Source of the DNA: Hyphomicrobiales bacterium
GTDB taxonomy: Bacteria > Pseudomonadota > Alphaproteobacteria > Rhizobiales > Xanthobacteraceae
Direction: 5' to 3'
Assembly (NCBI GenBank): GCA_023266695.1
Contig: JAHFPO010000011.1
Span: forward strand, 1-26,583
Length of the DNA stretch: 26,583 nucleotides
Every line of letters begins with the position of its first letter. Positions within the stretch are counted from its first letter, which is position 1. Of the stretch, positions 1 through 9,996 are shown in pieces. Position numbers and translations under genes: made by a program. Under the pieces are notes generated by a model. It did not search any database, was not told the DNA's origin, and saw only the letters and a program-made list of their open reading frames with translations.

Positions 1-247
1 GGATCTTGTTCAACGCATGCCCGATGTGGATGTGGCCGTTGGCATAGGGCGGCCCGTCATGGAGGATGAAGCGCGGCTTCCCCTGCGATCCTGCGCGCAG
101 CCGCTTGTAGAGGCCGAGCTTCTGCCAGCGCGCCAGAATCTCGGGCTCCTTCTCAGGGAGCCCGGCGCGCATCGGAAAATTCGTCTCGGGCAGGAACAGG
201 GTCGAGCTGTAGTCGGGTCCCTGCTCCTTGGTTTTTTCGGCGGACAT
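1..247 (-). CDS. ileS: Isoleucyl-tRNA synthetase, N-terminal part (runs off the left edge)
   Basis: Class I aminoacyl-tRNA synthetase that charges tRNA-Ile in the cytoplasm. Only the first 82 codons lie in the window. The minus-strand translation starts MSAEKTKEQG and reaches the class I signature HDGPPYANGHIHIGHALNKI, which contains the HIGH ATP-binding motif; a downstream HIGH-rich block of this exact form is typical of IleS. The ATG start at 247 is the natural one because the HIGH block lies at the usual distance from the N-terminus. It sits 48 bp downstream of ribF on the same strand, matching the ribF-ileS(-lspA) order common in proteobacteria, so the two are probably cotranscribed. The editing and anticodon-binding domains are outside the window. 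Confidence 0.95.
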   Translation of the reverse strand, partial: MSAEKTKEQGPDYSSTLFLPETNFPMRAGLPEKEPEILARWQKLGLYKRLRAGSQGKPRFILHDGPPYANGHIHIGHALNKI

Positions 248-295
248 CGGAATCGGAAACCCGTGCGAAGCGTTGGCGCCTTCTAGCAGCCGGGG

Positions 296-1273
296 TCACG
301 GCTTGCCAGTGCGCGCGCCCGCGCGGGCGAGGATCGCGCGGGCATCCTTGCTGTCCTCCTCCATCTGCGCTTTCAGCGCCTCGACCGACGGGAATTTCCG
401 CTCCGGGCGGATGAAATCCACGAATTCGGCGGTGAGGCTCTTGCCATAGAGGTCGCCTTCGAAATCGAACAGCAGGACCTCGAACACCGCCGCGCCGTCG
501 TCGAATTGCGGACGGCGTCCGAAGCTCGCCACCGCCTGATACGCCCGCTCGTCGACATGGGCCCGCACCGCATAAATGCCGTGCATGAGCGCGCAGGAGG
601 GATCAAGCGCGAGGTTCGCGGTCGGAAAGCCGAGCGGCTTGCCGCGCCTGGCGCCGCGCACCACCTTGCCCTCGACGAACCAGGCATGGCCGAGGAGCTC
701 GTTCGCCTCGGCGATCTGTCCGCTCGTGAGCGCGACGCGGACCGCGCCCGAGGACACCGGCCGGCCGCCGGCGAGCAGCGGCGCCACCACCGCGACCGCG
801 AAGCCCAGCCGAGCCCCTTCCTCGCGCAGAAGTTCGGGGGTGCCGAGCCGTCCCTTGCCGAAGCGGAAATCGGCGCCCACCACCACGCCGGCGATCGCGA
901 GACGGCCGACCAGAACCTCGCTGACGAAGGCTTCGGCCGAGCGACCCGCGAGCGCGCCATCGAAGGTCATGACCACGGCGCCGTCGAGTCCGGACGCGGC
1001 GAGGAGGCGGAGCTTCGCGGGCTCGGGCGTCAAGCGGAATAGCGGCTCGGCGGGCCGGAAGAAACTCCGCGGATGCGGCTCGAAGGTGAGCGCGAGCGCG
1101 GGGCGGCCACGATCTCTGGCGCTCGAGACCGCGGTGTCGATCACGGCGCGATGGCCGCGGTGCACGCCGTCGAAATTTCCGATGGCGACGAATGCACCTA
1201 TGAGTTGCGGTGGCAAAGATTTGCTATCGCGCACCGCCGGAAAGTCGGGTCGGGTCACGGGAGGAACGGTCAT
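296..1273 (-). CDS. ribF: Bifunctional riboflavin kinase / FAD synthetase
   Basis: Converts riboflavin to FMN and then FMN to FAD in the cytoplasm. The 325-residue protein has the usual family length. The N-terminal nucleotidyltransferase (FAD synthetase) domain shows GNFDGVHRGH at residues 32-41 and GADFRFGKGRLG near 133-144, followed by an SSGAVR motif near 174-179. The C-terminal flavokinase domain begins around residue 200 and carries RGKPLGFPTANL, the family GxPTAN element that binds ATP and Mg. The ATG at 1273 lacks an obvious Shine-Dalgarno, but the conserved block starts shortly after it and no better start is visible. ileS follows 48 bp downstream on the same strand. Nothing looks truncated. 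Confidence 0.95.
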   Translation of the reverse strand: MTVPPVTRPDFPAVRDSKSLPPQLIGAFVAIGNFDGVHRGHRAVIDTAVSSARDRGRPALALTFEPHPRSFFRPAEPLFRLTPEPAKLRLLAASGLDGAVVMTFDGALAGRSAEAFVSEVLVGRLAIAGVVVGADFRFGKGRLGTPELLREEGARLGFAVAVVAPLLAGGRPVSSGAVRVALTSGQIAEANELLGHAWFVEGKVVRGARRGKPLGFPTANLALDPSCALMHGIYAVRAHVDERAYQAVASFGRRPQFDDGAAVFEVLLFDFEGDLYGKSLTAEFVDFIRPERKFPSVEALKAQMEEDSKDARAILARAGARTGKP

Positions 1274-1658
1274 TGGATGGGGATTCGGAGCGAGATCGCA
1301 CCGTGCCGACGCAAGCCGGCGCCGTCAAGCTGGATGCGGCTGCGGCCGTACCGGGGCCATTGCTTTGCGGTTCTCATCGCACAACGGTGCGCGGCCGGCT
1401 TTTGCCTCGTCATCGGGCATTTGTTTGGTGCGGTGCACAAGATAGGCAAATCCGTCCGAAATGCCTGCCGCCATTACGCAATTAACCTGATGGCAAGCCG
1501 GTTCGGCTAGCCTATCTCACGGACGGGAGGGGATCGTCGACCGGCGGCCGCCTCCTCAAAACCATGTTGTCTGACGGACAGGACGTCCGGCGGGCATCCG
1601 ACGGATAGAACCCGGCACCCGAGGGCGCCCAGAACAGACGCGTGACGGAACTCCATCG
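1274..1658. other. Intergenic region between divergent ribF and cheY
   Basis: These 385 bp separate two divergent transcription units and must contain both promoters. Short open frames cross it, but they are extensions of frames antisense to ribF and show no protein-like content. An ATTAACC-type element lies near 1480. I could not identify a convincing -35/-10 pair, sigma-54 site or terminator. Confidence 0.4.
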
Positions 1659-2042
1659 ATGACCATCGATCCTTCCATCCCCATTCTCATCGTCGACGAT
1701 TACAAGACGATGATCCGCATCATCCGGAATCTCTTGAAGCAGATCGGCTTCGAGGACGTCGATGAGGCCGCCGACGGCTCGGAAGCGCTCGCCAAGCTCA
1801 GGCAGAAGAAATACAGCCTCATCATCTCCGATTGGAACATGGAGCCGATGACGGGCTACGAGTTGCTCAAGGAGGTCCGCTCCGACATGCAGCTCTCCAA
1901 GACCCCCTTCATCATGGTCACGGCGGAGTCGAAGACCGAGAACGTCATCGCCGCCAAGAAAGCGGGCGTGAACAACTACATCGTCAAGCCGTTCAACGCC
2001 CAGACCCTCAAGAGCAAGATCGACTCCGTGTTCGCCGAATAA
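1659..2042 (+). CDS. cheY: Chemotaxis response regulator CheY
   Basis: Single-domain receiver protein of 127 residues that, when phosphorylated by CheA, binds the flagellar motor switch. All landmark residues are present: acidic pocket Asp13-Asp14 (IVDD), phosphoacceptor Asp58 in LIISDWNM, Thr88 (MVTAE), an aromatic Tyr107 and Lys110 in NNYIVKPF. The sequence is close to canonical enterobacterial CheY, including the NLLKQIGFEDVDEAADG stretch, and there is no output domain. The ATG at 1659 follows a CGGAA-like ribosome site. cheZ begins 35 bp downstream on the same strand, so the two probably form a small operon away from any cheA or mcp gene in this window. Confidence 0.93.
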   Translation: MTIDPSIPILIVDDYKTMIRIIRNLLKQIGFEDVDEAADGSEALAKLRQKKYSLIISDWNMEPMTGYELLKEVRSDMQLSKTPFIMVTAESKTENVIAAKKAGVNNYIVKPFNAQTLKSKIDSVFAE

Positions 2043-2077
2043 TCCGGCCCACGGCGGATCATCTTCGGAACATCGCG

Positions 2078-2764
2078 ATGGCGCTCGTCGAAACCAAGCA
2101 GCTCGATCACATCGTCTCCCTGCTGAAAGAAAAGCGCACCGGCGAAGTCTCGCTCGCCGACATGGTGGCGCTGGTCGAAATCACGGCTCAATCACTGCAG
2201 GCTTTTTTTCAGACGATCGACGCATCGATTTGCCGCGAGCTCAAGGAAATCGCCGACTACATCGGTAAGCTGCGCCGGGAGATCGGCGCCCTGCAGGCGA
2301 ACGACATGCGCCGCGCGCGCATTCCGGCCGCCGGCCAGGAACTCGACGCCATCGTCAAGGCCACCGAATCGGCGACCCACAGCATCATCGAGTGCGCCGA
2401 AGCGGTGATGGCCGCCGATGCGAGCGATCCTCTCCGCTACAAGGCTTTTGTCGACGAGCGTATGCTGGTCGTGTTCGAGGCCTGCTCGTTCCAGGACATC
2501 ACCGGCCAACGCATCGCCAAGGTGGTCGAGACGTTGAAGCACATCGAATCCCGCGTCGCGCGCTTCGCCGAAGCGACCCGGGTCGATGACGCGCGCGGTT
2601 TCGCGAGCGAGAAGGAAGCGGCCGAATCCGAACGCAAGGTCCGCCTGCTCATGCACGGGCCGGCGCTCGCCGGCGAGGGCAATCCCCAGGACGTCATCGA
2701 CGATCTGATCGCCCCGGCCAAGCCGGACGCCTCCCAGGCCGATATCGACAAGCTGTTCCGCTGA
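2078..2764 (+). CDS. cheZ: CheY-P phosphatase CheZ
   Basis: Accelerates dephosphorylation of CheY-P. The open frame extends further upstream through cheY in another frame, but the true start is the ATG at 2078, which gives MALVETKQLD and 228 residues, close to the usual CheZ length. The protein is mainly helical with the signature FQDITGQRIAKVVETL; Asp140 and Gln144 correspond to the Asp and Gln that activate the attacking water in the E. coli enzyme. The C-terminus ends DIDKLFR, matching the CheY-binding tail peptide of CheZ, and is joined to the body by a low-complexity linker. Pairing with cheY directly upstream supports the call. The gene converges on the HAD gene with 31 bp between the stops. 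Confidence 0.92.
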   Translation: MALVETKQLDHIVSLLKEKRTGEVSLADMVALVEITAQSLQAFFQTIDASICRELKEIADYIGKLRREIGALQANDMRRARIPAAGQELDAIVKATESATHSIIECAEAVMAADASDPLRYKAFVDERMLVVFEACSFQDITGQRIAKVVETLKHIESRVARFAEATRVDDARGFASEKEAAESERKVRLLMHGPALAGEGNPQDVIDDLIAPAKPDASQADIDKLFR

Positions 2765-2795
2765 TCGGCGCGCGCGCGGGGAACGCCCGCCACGC

Positions 2796-3677
2796 CTACC
2801 AGACCAGCCGCCGGATGATTGCCGTGGGCCATGTTCCCGCCGCGGCGAACACCGCTGCATAGCGCTCGGGATCGGGCTTGAGGTGGGTGTCGAAGCCCAA
2901 CTCGGCGGCGTGAATGCCTTCCGCGACGAACAGACAATCAAACCCCTGCCCGGCGGCGCCGGCGAGATCGGTGCTCACCCCGTCGCCGATCGCGAGCACG
3001 CGCGGGGGCGTTATCTCCTTGCCCGTGATCGCCGCGGCGCGCGCCAGCACCGTGCGATAAATCGCGGGATGAGGCTTTCCGGCATAGAGCACCGGCCCGC
3101 CGAGCACCTTATAGGATCGGGCCAGCGCACCGGCGCACCAGATGCGGTTCTTGCCGCGCTCGACCACGATGTCGGGATTGGCGCAGAGCATGAGTAGCCC
3201 GCGGTCGCGGATACGGGCGAGAAGGCCGGCATAATCCTCGGGCGTCTCCTTGGTGTCGTCGCGGAGACCGGTGCAGACCACGAGCTCGGCCTCCTCGAGA
3301 CCGACCAGGGCGACGTCGAGCTCCTGGTAGTTCGGCAGATCGCGATCCGGTCCGAGATGATAGAGCCGCGCGCCCGGCCGCCGGCCAAGTTCCTCGCGCG
3401 CCACGTCGCCGGAAGTGACGACCGCGTCGTAGCAGGATCGGGGAACGCCGAGCGCCGCCATCTGGCGTTCGACCACACCGCCCGGCCGCGGGGCGTTGGA
3501 AACGAGCACGATCGCCGTATCCTGTGCGCGGGCGCGCTCGAGCGCCGCCGTCGCATCCGCAAAGGCGGCGGTGCCATCGTGCACCACGCCCCAGACGTCG
3601 CAGAGGATCAGGTCATAGCGCGAGACAAGGGGACCGAGCCCCGTGAGCAAGAGAGGAATGGCGGCGGCGCGGACCAT
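2796..3677 (-). CDS. HAD-superfamily class IIA protein (TIGR01459-like, NagD-related)
   Basis: 293 residues resembling the alphaproteobacterial TIGR01459 group of class IIA haloacid dehalogenase proteins, related to NagD sugar phosphatases. Motif I reads LILCDVWGVVHDG, with the nucleophile Asp27 present but the usual +2 acid/base Asp replaced by Trp29. Motif II is VLVSNAPRP, the motif III Lys appears in LYAGKPHPAIY, and motif IV is AIGDGVSTDLAGA. The cap-domain region lies between residues 85 and 190. The substrate is unknown. The W at the second motif I position makes ordinary phosphatase activity uncertain; to my recollection it is typical of this subgroup. It lies 61 bp downstream of the TipF-like gene on the same strand and is probably in its operon. 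Confidence 0.85.
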   Translation of the reverse strand: MVRAAAIPLLLTGLGPLVSRYDLILCDVWGVVHDGTAAFADATAALERARAQDTAIVLVSNAPRPGGVVERQMAALGVPRSCYDAVVTSGDVAREELGRRPGARLYHLGPDRDLPNYQELDVALVGLEEAELVVCTGLRDDTKETPEDYAGLLARIRDRGLLMLCANPDIVVERGKNRIWCAGALARSYKVLGGPVLYAGKPHPAIYRTVLARAAAITGKEITPPRVLAIGDGVSTDLAGAAGQGFDCLFVAEGIHAAELGFDTHLKPDPERYAAVFAAAGTWPTAIIRRLVW

Positions 3678-3738
3678 GGGTCAAGTCGGCAGGCGCCGTG
3701 CCTCGCATGTTTGGCGGCGGCGCACAAGCGTTCGAGTA

Positions 3739-5163
3739 TCAGGCCTGGCGGATGGTGCGGCCGAGATCGCCGGGGTGAGCGGCGGCGGAGGCGGTCGCGG
3801 GTGCCGCCGTGGCTGCACCGGCGGGCGCGGAGGCGGACGCAATCGCCGCTCCCGCCGCCTCCGCACCGGTGAGGGCGGGGCCTGCGAGGCCCTCGCCTTG
3901 CAATACGTCGGAGCGAACCGGACGCGGCGGCGCGAACAGGAAGCCCTGGCCGTAGCGCACGTCGAAGTCGAGGAGATCGACCACGATGGTCTCGCTCTCG
4001 ATGTGATCGGCCACCAGATCGATGCCGTAACGGCCCAAGAGATCGGCGAGATCGGCCGGATGGATCTGGGCGCCGGAATCCTGCACGCGCTTCAGCATGA
4101 GCTCGGCCGGCACCTTGATGAAGCGCACGCCGTGCTCGGCGAGGCCGCGCGGATCGATGCGGAAATCCTCGATCCGGTCGAGCGAAAAGCGGAAGCCGCG
4201 TTCGGCGATCAAGGCGAGGCTCTCCTGCTCGCTTGCGTTGAGCGCGCGATAGACGGTTTGCGACATTTCGAGCATGAGCGAGGGCGCGAGGGCACGATTG
4301 GCATCGAGATAGCCAAGAATTTCCGAGAACACCGCACGCTCGGCGAGGGTCTCGCGCGCGATATTGAGGAAGAGGCCGACGTCGCGGTTCTTGGCGGCGA
4401 GCCGGCGCACCACCTGGACGCAATTGTGCACGAGCCGCTCGTCGATCCGCGGCAGGAGCCCGGCGGCGCGGGCGGGGCCGAGAAACTCGGCCGGCTCGAC
4501 GATGGTGCCGTCCTTGAGACGCATGCGCGAGAGCGCCTCGTAATAGCGCACCTTGCGCTGCGGCAGCGTGACGACGGGCTGCAGATAGAGATCGACCCGG
4601 CCCGCCTCGATCGCCTCGTGGATGAGCGCTTTGATTTCCCCCTCGCTCTTTCCGGCGAAGGCCCCGGCCGGGGCCGCGGGAGCGGGGGTGGCCTTGGTCT
4701 TTGTTTCGGTCACCACCCCGCCGACGGCGGCCATGGGAGCGGCCAAGTCCGCTTTTCCCGGACGCGGCGCCGCCAGAAGCGTGTCGTGGACGGCGACCGT
4801 GCGGGCGATTTCCTCGATCAATTTGGCAAGCTCGCCGATCTCGCGGGCGAGCGGCTCGGTCCCGGCCTTGATCTCGATGGCGGGCGCGATATCGAGGCCG
4901 GCGAGGCGATGGCGAAGCTCGCCCAGCTCGCGGGCGATATCGGTCGAGACGCGGGCAAGGCCCTCGAAGCGATCGGCGATCTCGGAGCGGTCGCGGGCGC
5001 GCGCCGCGGCGACCTCGACCGTCAGGAGCGCGAACAAGAGAGCGAGCGCGACGAGGCTCGCCTCGAGCGCGGCCATGCCGGCTGTGAAATGCAGAATGGC
5101 CCCCACCGAGGCCGCGATCAGCGCCATGCATATCGCGACGAAGAGGGAACCATAGTTTCGCAT
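3739..5163 (-). CDS. Membrane-anchored degenerate EAL-domain protein, TipF-like
   Basis: Start ATG at 5163 is preferred over an upstream TTG at 5235 because the first hydrophobic helix begins directly after MRNYGS; the product is 474 residues. Two N-terminal TM helices (about 6-27 and 33-54) are followed by a charged helical, probably coiled-coil segment (about 60-130), a Pro/Ala linker, and an EAL domain (about 180-415). Against active EAL phosphodiesterases, Glu209 (EAL), Asn267, Glu299, Asp329, Lys350 and Gln406 are kept, but the second Asp of the DDFG loop is Arg330 and the AEG glutamate is Asp386. Two helices, a coiled coil and a degenerate EAL match Caulobacter TipF, a c-di-GMP receptor for flagellum assembly. 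The nearby cheYZ pair fits a motility role. The C-terminus is an Ala-rich tail. Confidence 0.8.
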   Translation of the reverse strand: MRNYGSLFVAICMALIAASVGAILHFTAGMAALEASLVALALLFALLTVEVAAARARDRSEIADRFEGLARVSTDIARELGELRHRLAGLDIAPAIEIKAGTEPLAREIGELAKLIEEIARTVAVHDTLLAAPRPGKADLAAPMAAVGGVVTETKTKATPAPAAPAGAFAGKSEGEIKALIHEAIEAGRVDLYLQPVVTLPQRKVRYYEALSRMRLKDGTIVEPAEFLGPARAAGLLPRIDERLVHNCVQVVRRLAAKNRDVGLFLNIARETLAERAVFSEILGYLDANRALAPSLMLEMSQTVYRALNASEQESLALIAERGFRFSLDRIEDFRIDPRGLAEHGVRFIKVPAELMLKRVQDSGAQIHPADLADLLGRYGIDLVADHIESETIVVDLLDFDVRYGQGFLFAPPRPVRSDVLQGEGLAGPALTGAEAAGAAIASASAPAGAATAAPATASAAAHPGDLGRTIRQA

Positions 5164-5275
5164 GCCAGCCCGTGACGGGACGTGCGCCCAGCGCCGCCCG
5201 GAGGACGAGTGTAGCCGCGAATCGCCCCGGTTCAACAGAGATGGATGAAGATTGTGGCAAAGGCGCCGGTTGAGA

Positions 5276-6616
5276 TCAGGCGACCGCCTGGATCGCCCGC
5301 TTGAGCTTGTCGAAAATCTCGCCGATTTGCGCTTCCGTCATGATCAGCGGCGGGGTGAGCGCGAGGGTGTCGCCGATCGCCCGCACCATCAGGCCGTCCT
5401 CGTGGAAGGCGCGCTCCATCAGCTCGTAGCCGCGGCGGCCGCCGGCATCGGGGCGGGCGGCGAGGTCGATACCGCAGACGAGGCCGACCACGCGGATGTC
5501 GAGGACGCCCGGCAAGCCCTTGAGCCCCATGGCGGCGTCGGCCCAGGCGGGCTCGAGCTTCTTTGCCCGTTCGAATAGCTTCTCGTCGCGATAGAGGTCG
5601 AGGGTCGCCAAGCCGGCCGCGCAGGCGAGCGGATGAGCGGAATAGGTATAGCCGTGGAAGAGCTCGATCACGTGCTCGGGCCCGCGCATGAAGGCGTCGT
5701 GGATCGCCTTCCGCACGATCGTCCCGCCCATCGGCACGGTGCCGGAGGTGACCCCCTTGGCGAAGGCGATCATGTCGGGGATGACGCCGTAGCGCTCGGC
5801 CGCGAAGGCGTGCCCGAGCCTGCCGAAGCCGGTGATGACCTCGTCGAAGATCAGCAGGATTCCGTATTTGTCGCAGATCGCGCGCAGGCGCTGGAGATAG
5901 CCCTTGGGCGGGGGCAGCACGCCGGTCGAGCCCGCCATCGGCTCGACGATGACGGCGGCGAGGGTCGAGGCGTCGTGGAGCGCGACGATCTTCTCCAGCT
6001 CGTCGGCCAAATGCGCGCCCCATTCGGGCTCGCCCTTGGTGAAAGCCTGGTGCTCGCGATTATAGGTATGCGGCAGATGATCGACGCCGGTGAGCAGCGT
6101 GCCGAACAGCCGGCGGTTGTTGAGAATGCCGCCGACCGAAGTGCCGCCGAAGCCTGCGCCGTGATAGCCGCGCTCGCGGCCGATCAGGCGCGTGCGCGAG
6201 CCCTCCCCGCGAATATTGTGGAACGCGAGGGCGATCTTCAACGCGGTGTCGACCGCCTCGGAGCCCGAGTTGCAGAAGAAGACATGGTCGAGATCGCCGG
6301 GCGCGAGCTCAGCGATGCGGCTCGCGAGCGTGAAGGCCTGGGGATGGGCGAACTGGAACGGCGGTGCGTAATCAAGCTCGCCGGCCTGGCGCCGGATCGC
6401 CTCGACGATCGGATCGCGATTGTGGCCGGCGTTGCAACACCACATGCCCGCCGCCCCGTCGAGCACGGCGTGTCCGCCGGGCGTGAAGTAATGCATGTCC
6501 TTGGCGCGGACGACGAGACGCGGCCGTTTCTTGAAGGCGCGGTTCGCAGTGAACCCCATCCAATAGGCCGCAAGATCGTTCGGCGCGACGGCATCGAAGT
6601 CGTGGGCAAGCGACAT
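5276..6616 (-). CDS. Class III omega-aminotransferase (beta-alanine:pyruvate transaminase-like)
   Basis: PLP-dependent fold type I transaminase of 446 residues, the usual family length. The N-terminus (LAAYWMGFTANRAFKK) resembles Pseudomonas omega-amino acid:pyruvate transaminases. Visible landmarks are the phosphate-binding NSGSEAVDTALK near 116-127, YHG at 151-153, the pyridine-nitrogen Asp258 in LLIFDEVITGFGR, and the Schiff-base Lys287 in IAFAKGVTSG. The start is taken as the ATG at 6616 because GGAGAT lies about 8 nt upstream; a GTG at 6646 is less likely. Likely reactions transfer an amino group from beta-alanine or another omega-amine to pyruvate, but the exact donor cannot be read from sequence. 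It heads a minus-strand group with the TipF-like and HAD genes, although a shared function is not obvious. Confidence 0.88.
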   Translation of the reverse strand: MSLAHDFDAVAPNDLAAYWMGFTANRAFKKRPRLVVRAKDMHYFTPGGHAVLDGAAGMWCCNAGHNRDPIVEAIRRQAGELDYAPPFQFAHPQAFTLASRIAELAPGDLDHVFFCNSGSEAVDTALKIALAFHNIRGEGSRTRLIGRERGYHGAGFGGTSVGGILNNRRLFGTLLTGVDHLPHTYNREHQAFTKGEPEWGAHLADELEKIVALHDASTLAAVIVEPMAGSTGVLPPPKGYLQRLRAICDKYGILLIFDEVITGFGRLGHAFAAERYGVIPDMIAFAKGVTSGTVPMGGTIVRKAIHDAFMRGPEHVIELFHGYTYSAHPLACAAGLATLDLYRDEKLFERAKKLEPAWADAAMGLKGLPGVLDIRVVGLVCGIDLAARPDAGGRRGYELMERAFHEDGLMVRAIGDTLALTPPLIMTEAQIGEIFDKLKRAIQAVA

Positions 6617-6815
6617 CGAACGGGATCTCCGGGAAAGTCGGGCCACCCTATCAGGCTGCGGCTGCGTCTCAATAAGGGACGGCGCGGCGATCCGCCCCGC
6701 CGGTTAAGTCGTTGCCGAATAAAAGGTTTGTTTACCCTGTTGGGGCAAGCTCCGGGTCGTTGGGGGCGGTTCAGCCGGCCTCCGTTACCAGTCCGCGTCG
6801 AGGGGTCGCCCGGTC

Positions 6816-8231
<1,416 letters not shown>

Positions 8232-8268
8232 TTGCCGTGAGCAATCCGCTCGTCTAGACCGGCGCTCG

Positions 8269-9864
8269 ATGGCTGCGGATTCGACTCACAAGCTCAAAGC
8301 GCGCCTGCCGCGCGGCCTCTCGGACCGCGGCGCGGCGGAGATCGCCTTGAGCCGCACCATGCTGGAACAGATTCGCACGGTCTACGAGCTTTACGGCTTC
8401 GAGGCGGTCGAGACCCCGGCGATCGAATATACCGAGGCGCTCGGCAAGTTCCTGCCCGACCATGACCGCCCGCACGAGGGCGTGTTCTCGTTCCAGGACG
8501 ACGACGAGCAGTGGCTATCCTTGCGCTATGACCTTACCGCACCGCTCGCGCGCTATGTCGCCGAGAATTTCGACCGGCTGCCCAAGCCCTACCGCTCCTA
8601 TCGCTACGGCTGGGTGTTCCGCAACGAAAAACCGGGACCGGGGCGCTTCCGCCAATTCATGCAATTCGACGCCGACACAGTGGGCGCCGCCTCGGTCGCC
8701 GCCGACGCCGAGATCTGCATGATGGCGGCCGACACCATGGAACGGCTCGGGATCGCGCGCGGCAGCTACGCCATCAAGGTCAACAACCGGAAAGTGCTCG
8801 ACGGCGTGCTCGCAGGCATCGGGCTCGGCGGCAGGGACAAGGCGCACCAGCGGCTCACCGTGCTGCGCGCGATCGACAAGCTCGACCGGCTGGGGCCGGA
8901 GGGTGTGCGCGCGTTGCTGGGCGCCGGACGCAAGGACGAGAGTGGCGACTTCACCAAGGGCGCCGGCCTTGCCAAGGAGCAGATCGAGCTGGTGATCAAA
9001 TACGTGCTTACCCGGCGCTCGCGGACCGGCGGCGTGAAATCCGCCATCGAAGCCTTGGGCAAACGGGCCTTGAGTTTCATTTCGGCGATCGACAACAGCC
9101 CGGCCGGAATTCCCGCGGGCGACAATGCGCAGACCTTGGCGAGCCTGCGTTCGGAATTCGGCTTGAACCCGACCGCCAATGAAGGCTTGGACGAGCTGCA
9201 ACAGATCGCCGAACTCGCGGGAGCCGCAGAGTATAAGGAAGACCGGATCGTGATCGATCCTTCGGTCGTACGCGGCCTCGAATATTACACTGGCCCGGTC
9301 TACGAAACCGAACTGACTTTCGAGGTGAAGGACGACGACGGCCGCCCGGTGCGCTTCGGCGCGGTCGCCGGCGGCGGGCGCTATGACGGGCTGATCGCGC
9401 GCTTCCGCGGCGAGCCGGTGCCGGCCACCGGATTTTCGATCGGGGTGTCGCGGCTCATGGCCGCGCTCCGGCACCTCGGCAAGGGCGAAGAGAAGCCCGC
9501 GGCCGGGCCGGTGGTCGTCACCGTGTTCGACAAGGATCGCGTCGCCGATTACCAGCGCATGGTGATGCAATTGCGCGATGCCGGCATTCGCGCCGAGCTT
9601 TATCTCGGCGACGGCAGGATGGGCCCGCAGTTGAAATATGCCGACAAGCGCGGCGCGCCTTGCGTGGTGATCCAGGGCGGGGACGAGCACGCCAGGGGCG
9701 AAGTCCAGATCAAGGACCTGATCGAAGGCGCCAAGGCGGCCGAGGCCATCGCCTCCCACAAGGAATGGCGCGAGACAAGGCCGGCGCAATTCTCGGTGCC
9801 GGAAACAAAGTTCGTCGAGGCCGTGCGCGAGGTGCTCGCCCGCCACGGCATCGACCACCACTGA
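8269..9864 (+). CDS. hisS: Histidyl-tRNA synthetase
   Basis: Class II aminoacyl-tRNA synthetase that charges tRNA-His. At 531 residues it is the longer alphaproteobacterial type. The N-terminal LPRGLSDRGAAE and motif 1 region are followed by motif 2 (VFRNEKPGPGRFRQFMQFD, about 117-137), the histidine-specific RGLEYYTGPVYE block (about 335-346) and motif 3-type GGGRYDGLIARF (about 368-379). The C-terminal region from about residue 410 (GPVVVTVFDKDRV) is the anticodon-binding domain, containing the KYADKRGAPCVVIQGGDE segment. The ATG at 8269 gives MAADSTHKLKARLPRG, consistent with the family. hisZ and hisG follow on the same strand, separated by a hairpin repeat, an order seen in Bradyrhizobium relatives. 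Confidence 0.95.
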   Translation: MAADSTHKLKARLPRGLSDRGAAEIALSRTMLEQIRTVYELYGFEAVETPAIEYTEALGKFLPDHDRPHEGVFSFQDDDEQWLSLRYDLTAPLARYVAENFDRLPKPYRSYRYGWVFRNEKPGPGRFRQFMQFDADTVGAASVAADAEICMMAADTMERLGIARGSYAIKVNNRKVLDGVLAGIGLGGRDKAHQRLTVLRAIDKLDRLGPEGVRALLGAGRKDESGDFTKGAGLAKEQIELVIKYVLTRRSRTGGVKSAIEALGKRALSFISAIDNSPAGIPAGDNAQTLASLRSEFGLNPTANEGLDELQQIAELAGAAEYKEDRIVIDPSVVRGLEYYTGPVYETELTFEVKDDDGRPVRFGAVAGGGRYDGLIARFRGEPVPATGFSIGVSRLMAALRHLGKGEEKPAAGPVVVTVFDKDRVADYQRMVMQLRDAGIRAELYLGDGRMGPQLKYADKRGAPCVVIQGGDEHARGEVQIKDLIEGAKAAEAIASHKEWRETRPAQFSVPETKFVEAVREVLARHGIDHH

Positions 9865-9906
9865 TCCTTCCCGAGCCCCACCATTACGATCTCGAGCGCG
9901 CGATCA

Positions 9907-9929
9907 GCAAAAGTGGGTACCGGTTTTGC
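9907..9929. repeat. Imperfect palindrome of the AAGTGGG-ACCGGTTTT intergenic repeat type
   Basis: A 23-bp element with GCAAAA and TTTTGC arms around a GGTACC centre, containing AAGTGGGTACCGGTTTT. Elements of this kind recur between genes in Rhizobiales genomes as I know them. A related copy lies in inverted orientation inside the hairpin at 9997-10045 (ACCGGCTCCCACTT). Confidence 0.6.
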
Positions 9930-9996
9930 GGACGCAATCAAGCTTGCGCAGATTGCGTATACTTATCTGCGGCTCGCGCGCTAACTTATTCATCTG

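Noticed and set aside
1274..1658. Possible CtrA site at ATTAACC near 1480 upstream of cheY
   Set aside because: A single half-site without the second element or repetition is too weak to list as a regulatory feature.
3643..5175. 510-codon open frame antisense to the TipF-like gene
   Set aside because: The minus-strand product has TM helices and a clear EAL domain, while the plus-strand translation is low-complexity and rich in Arg/Gly/Glu without motifs.
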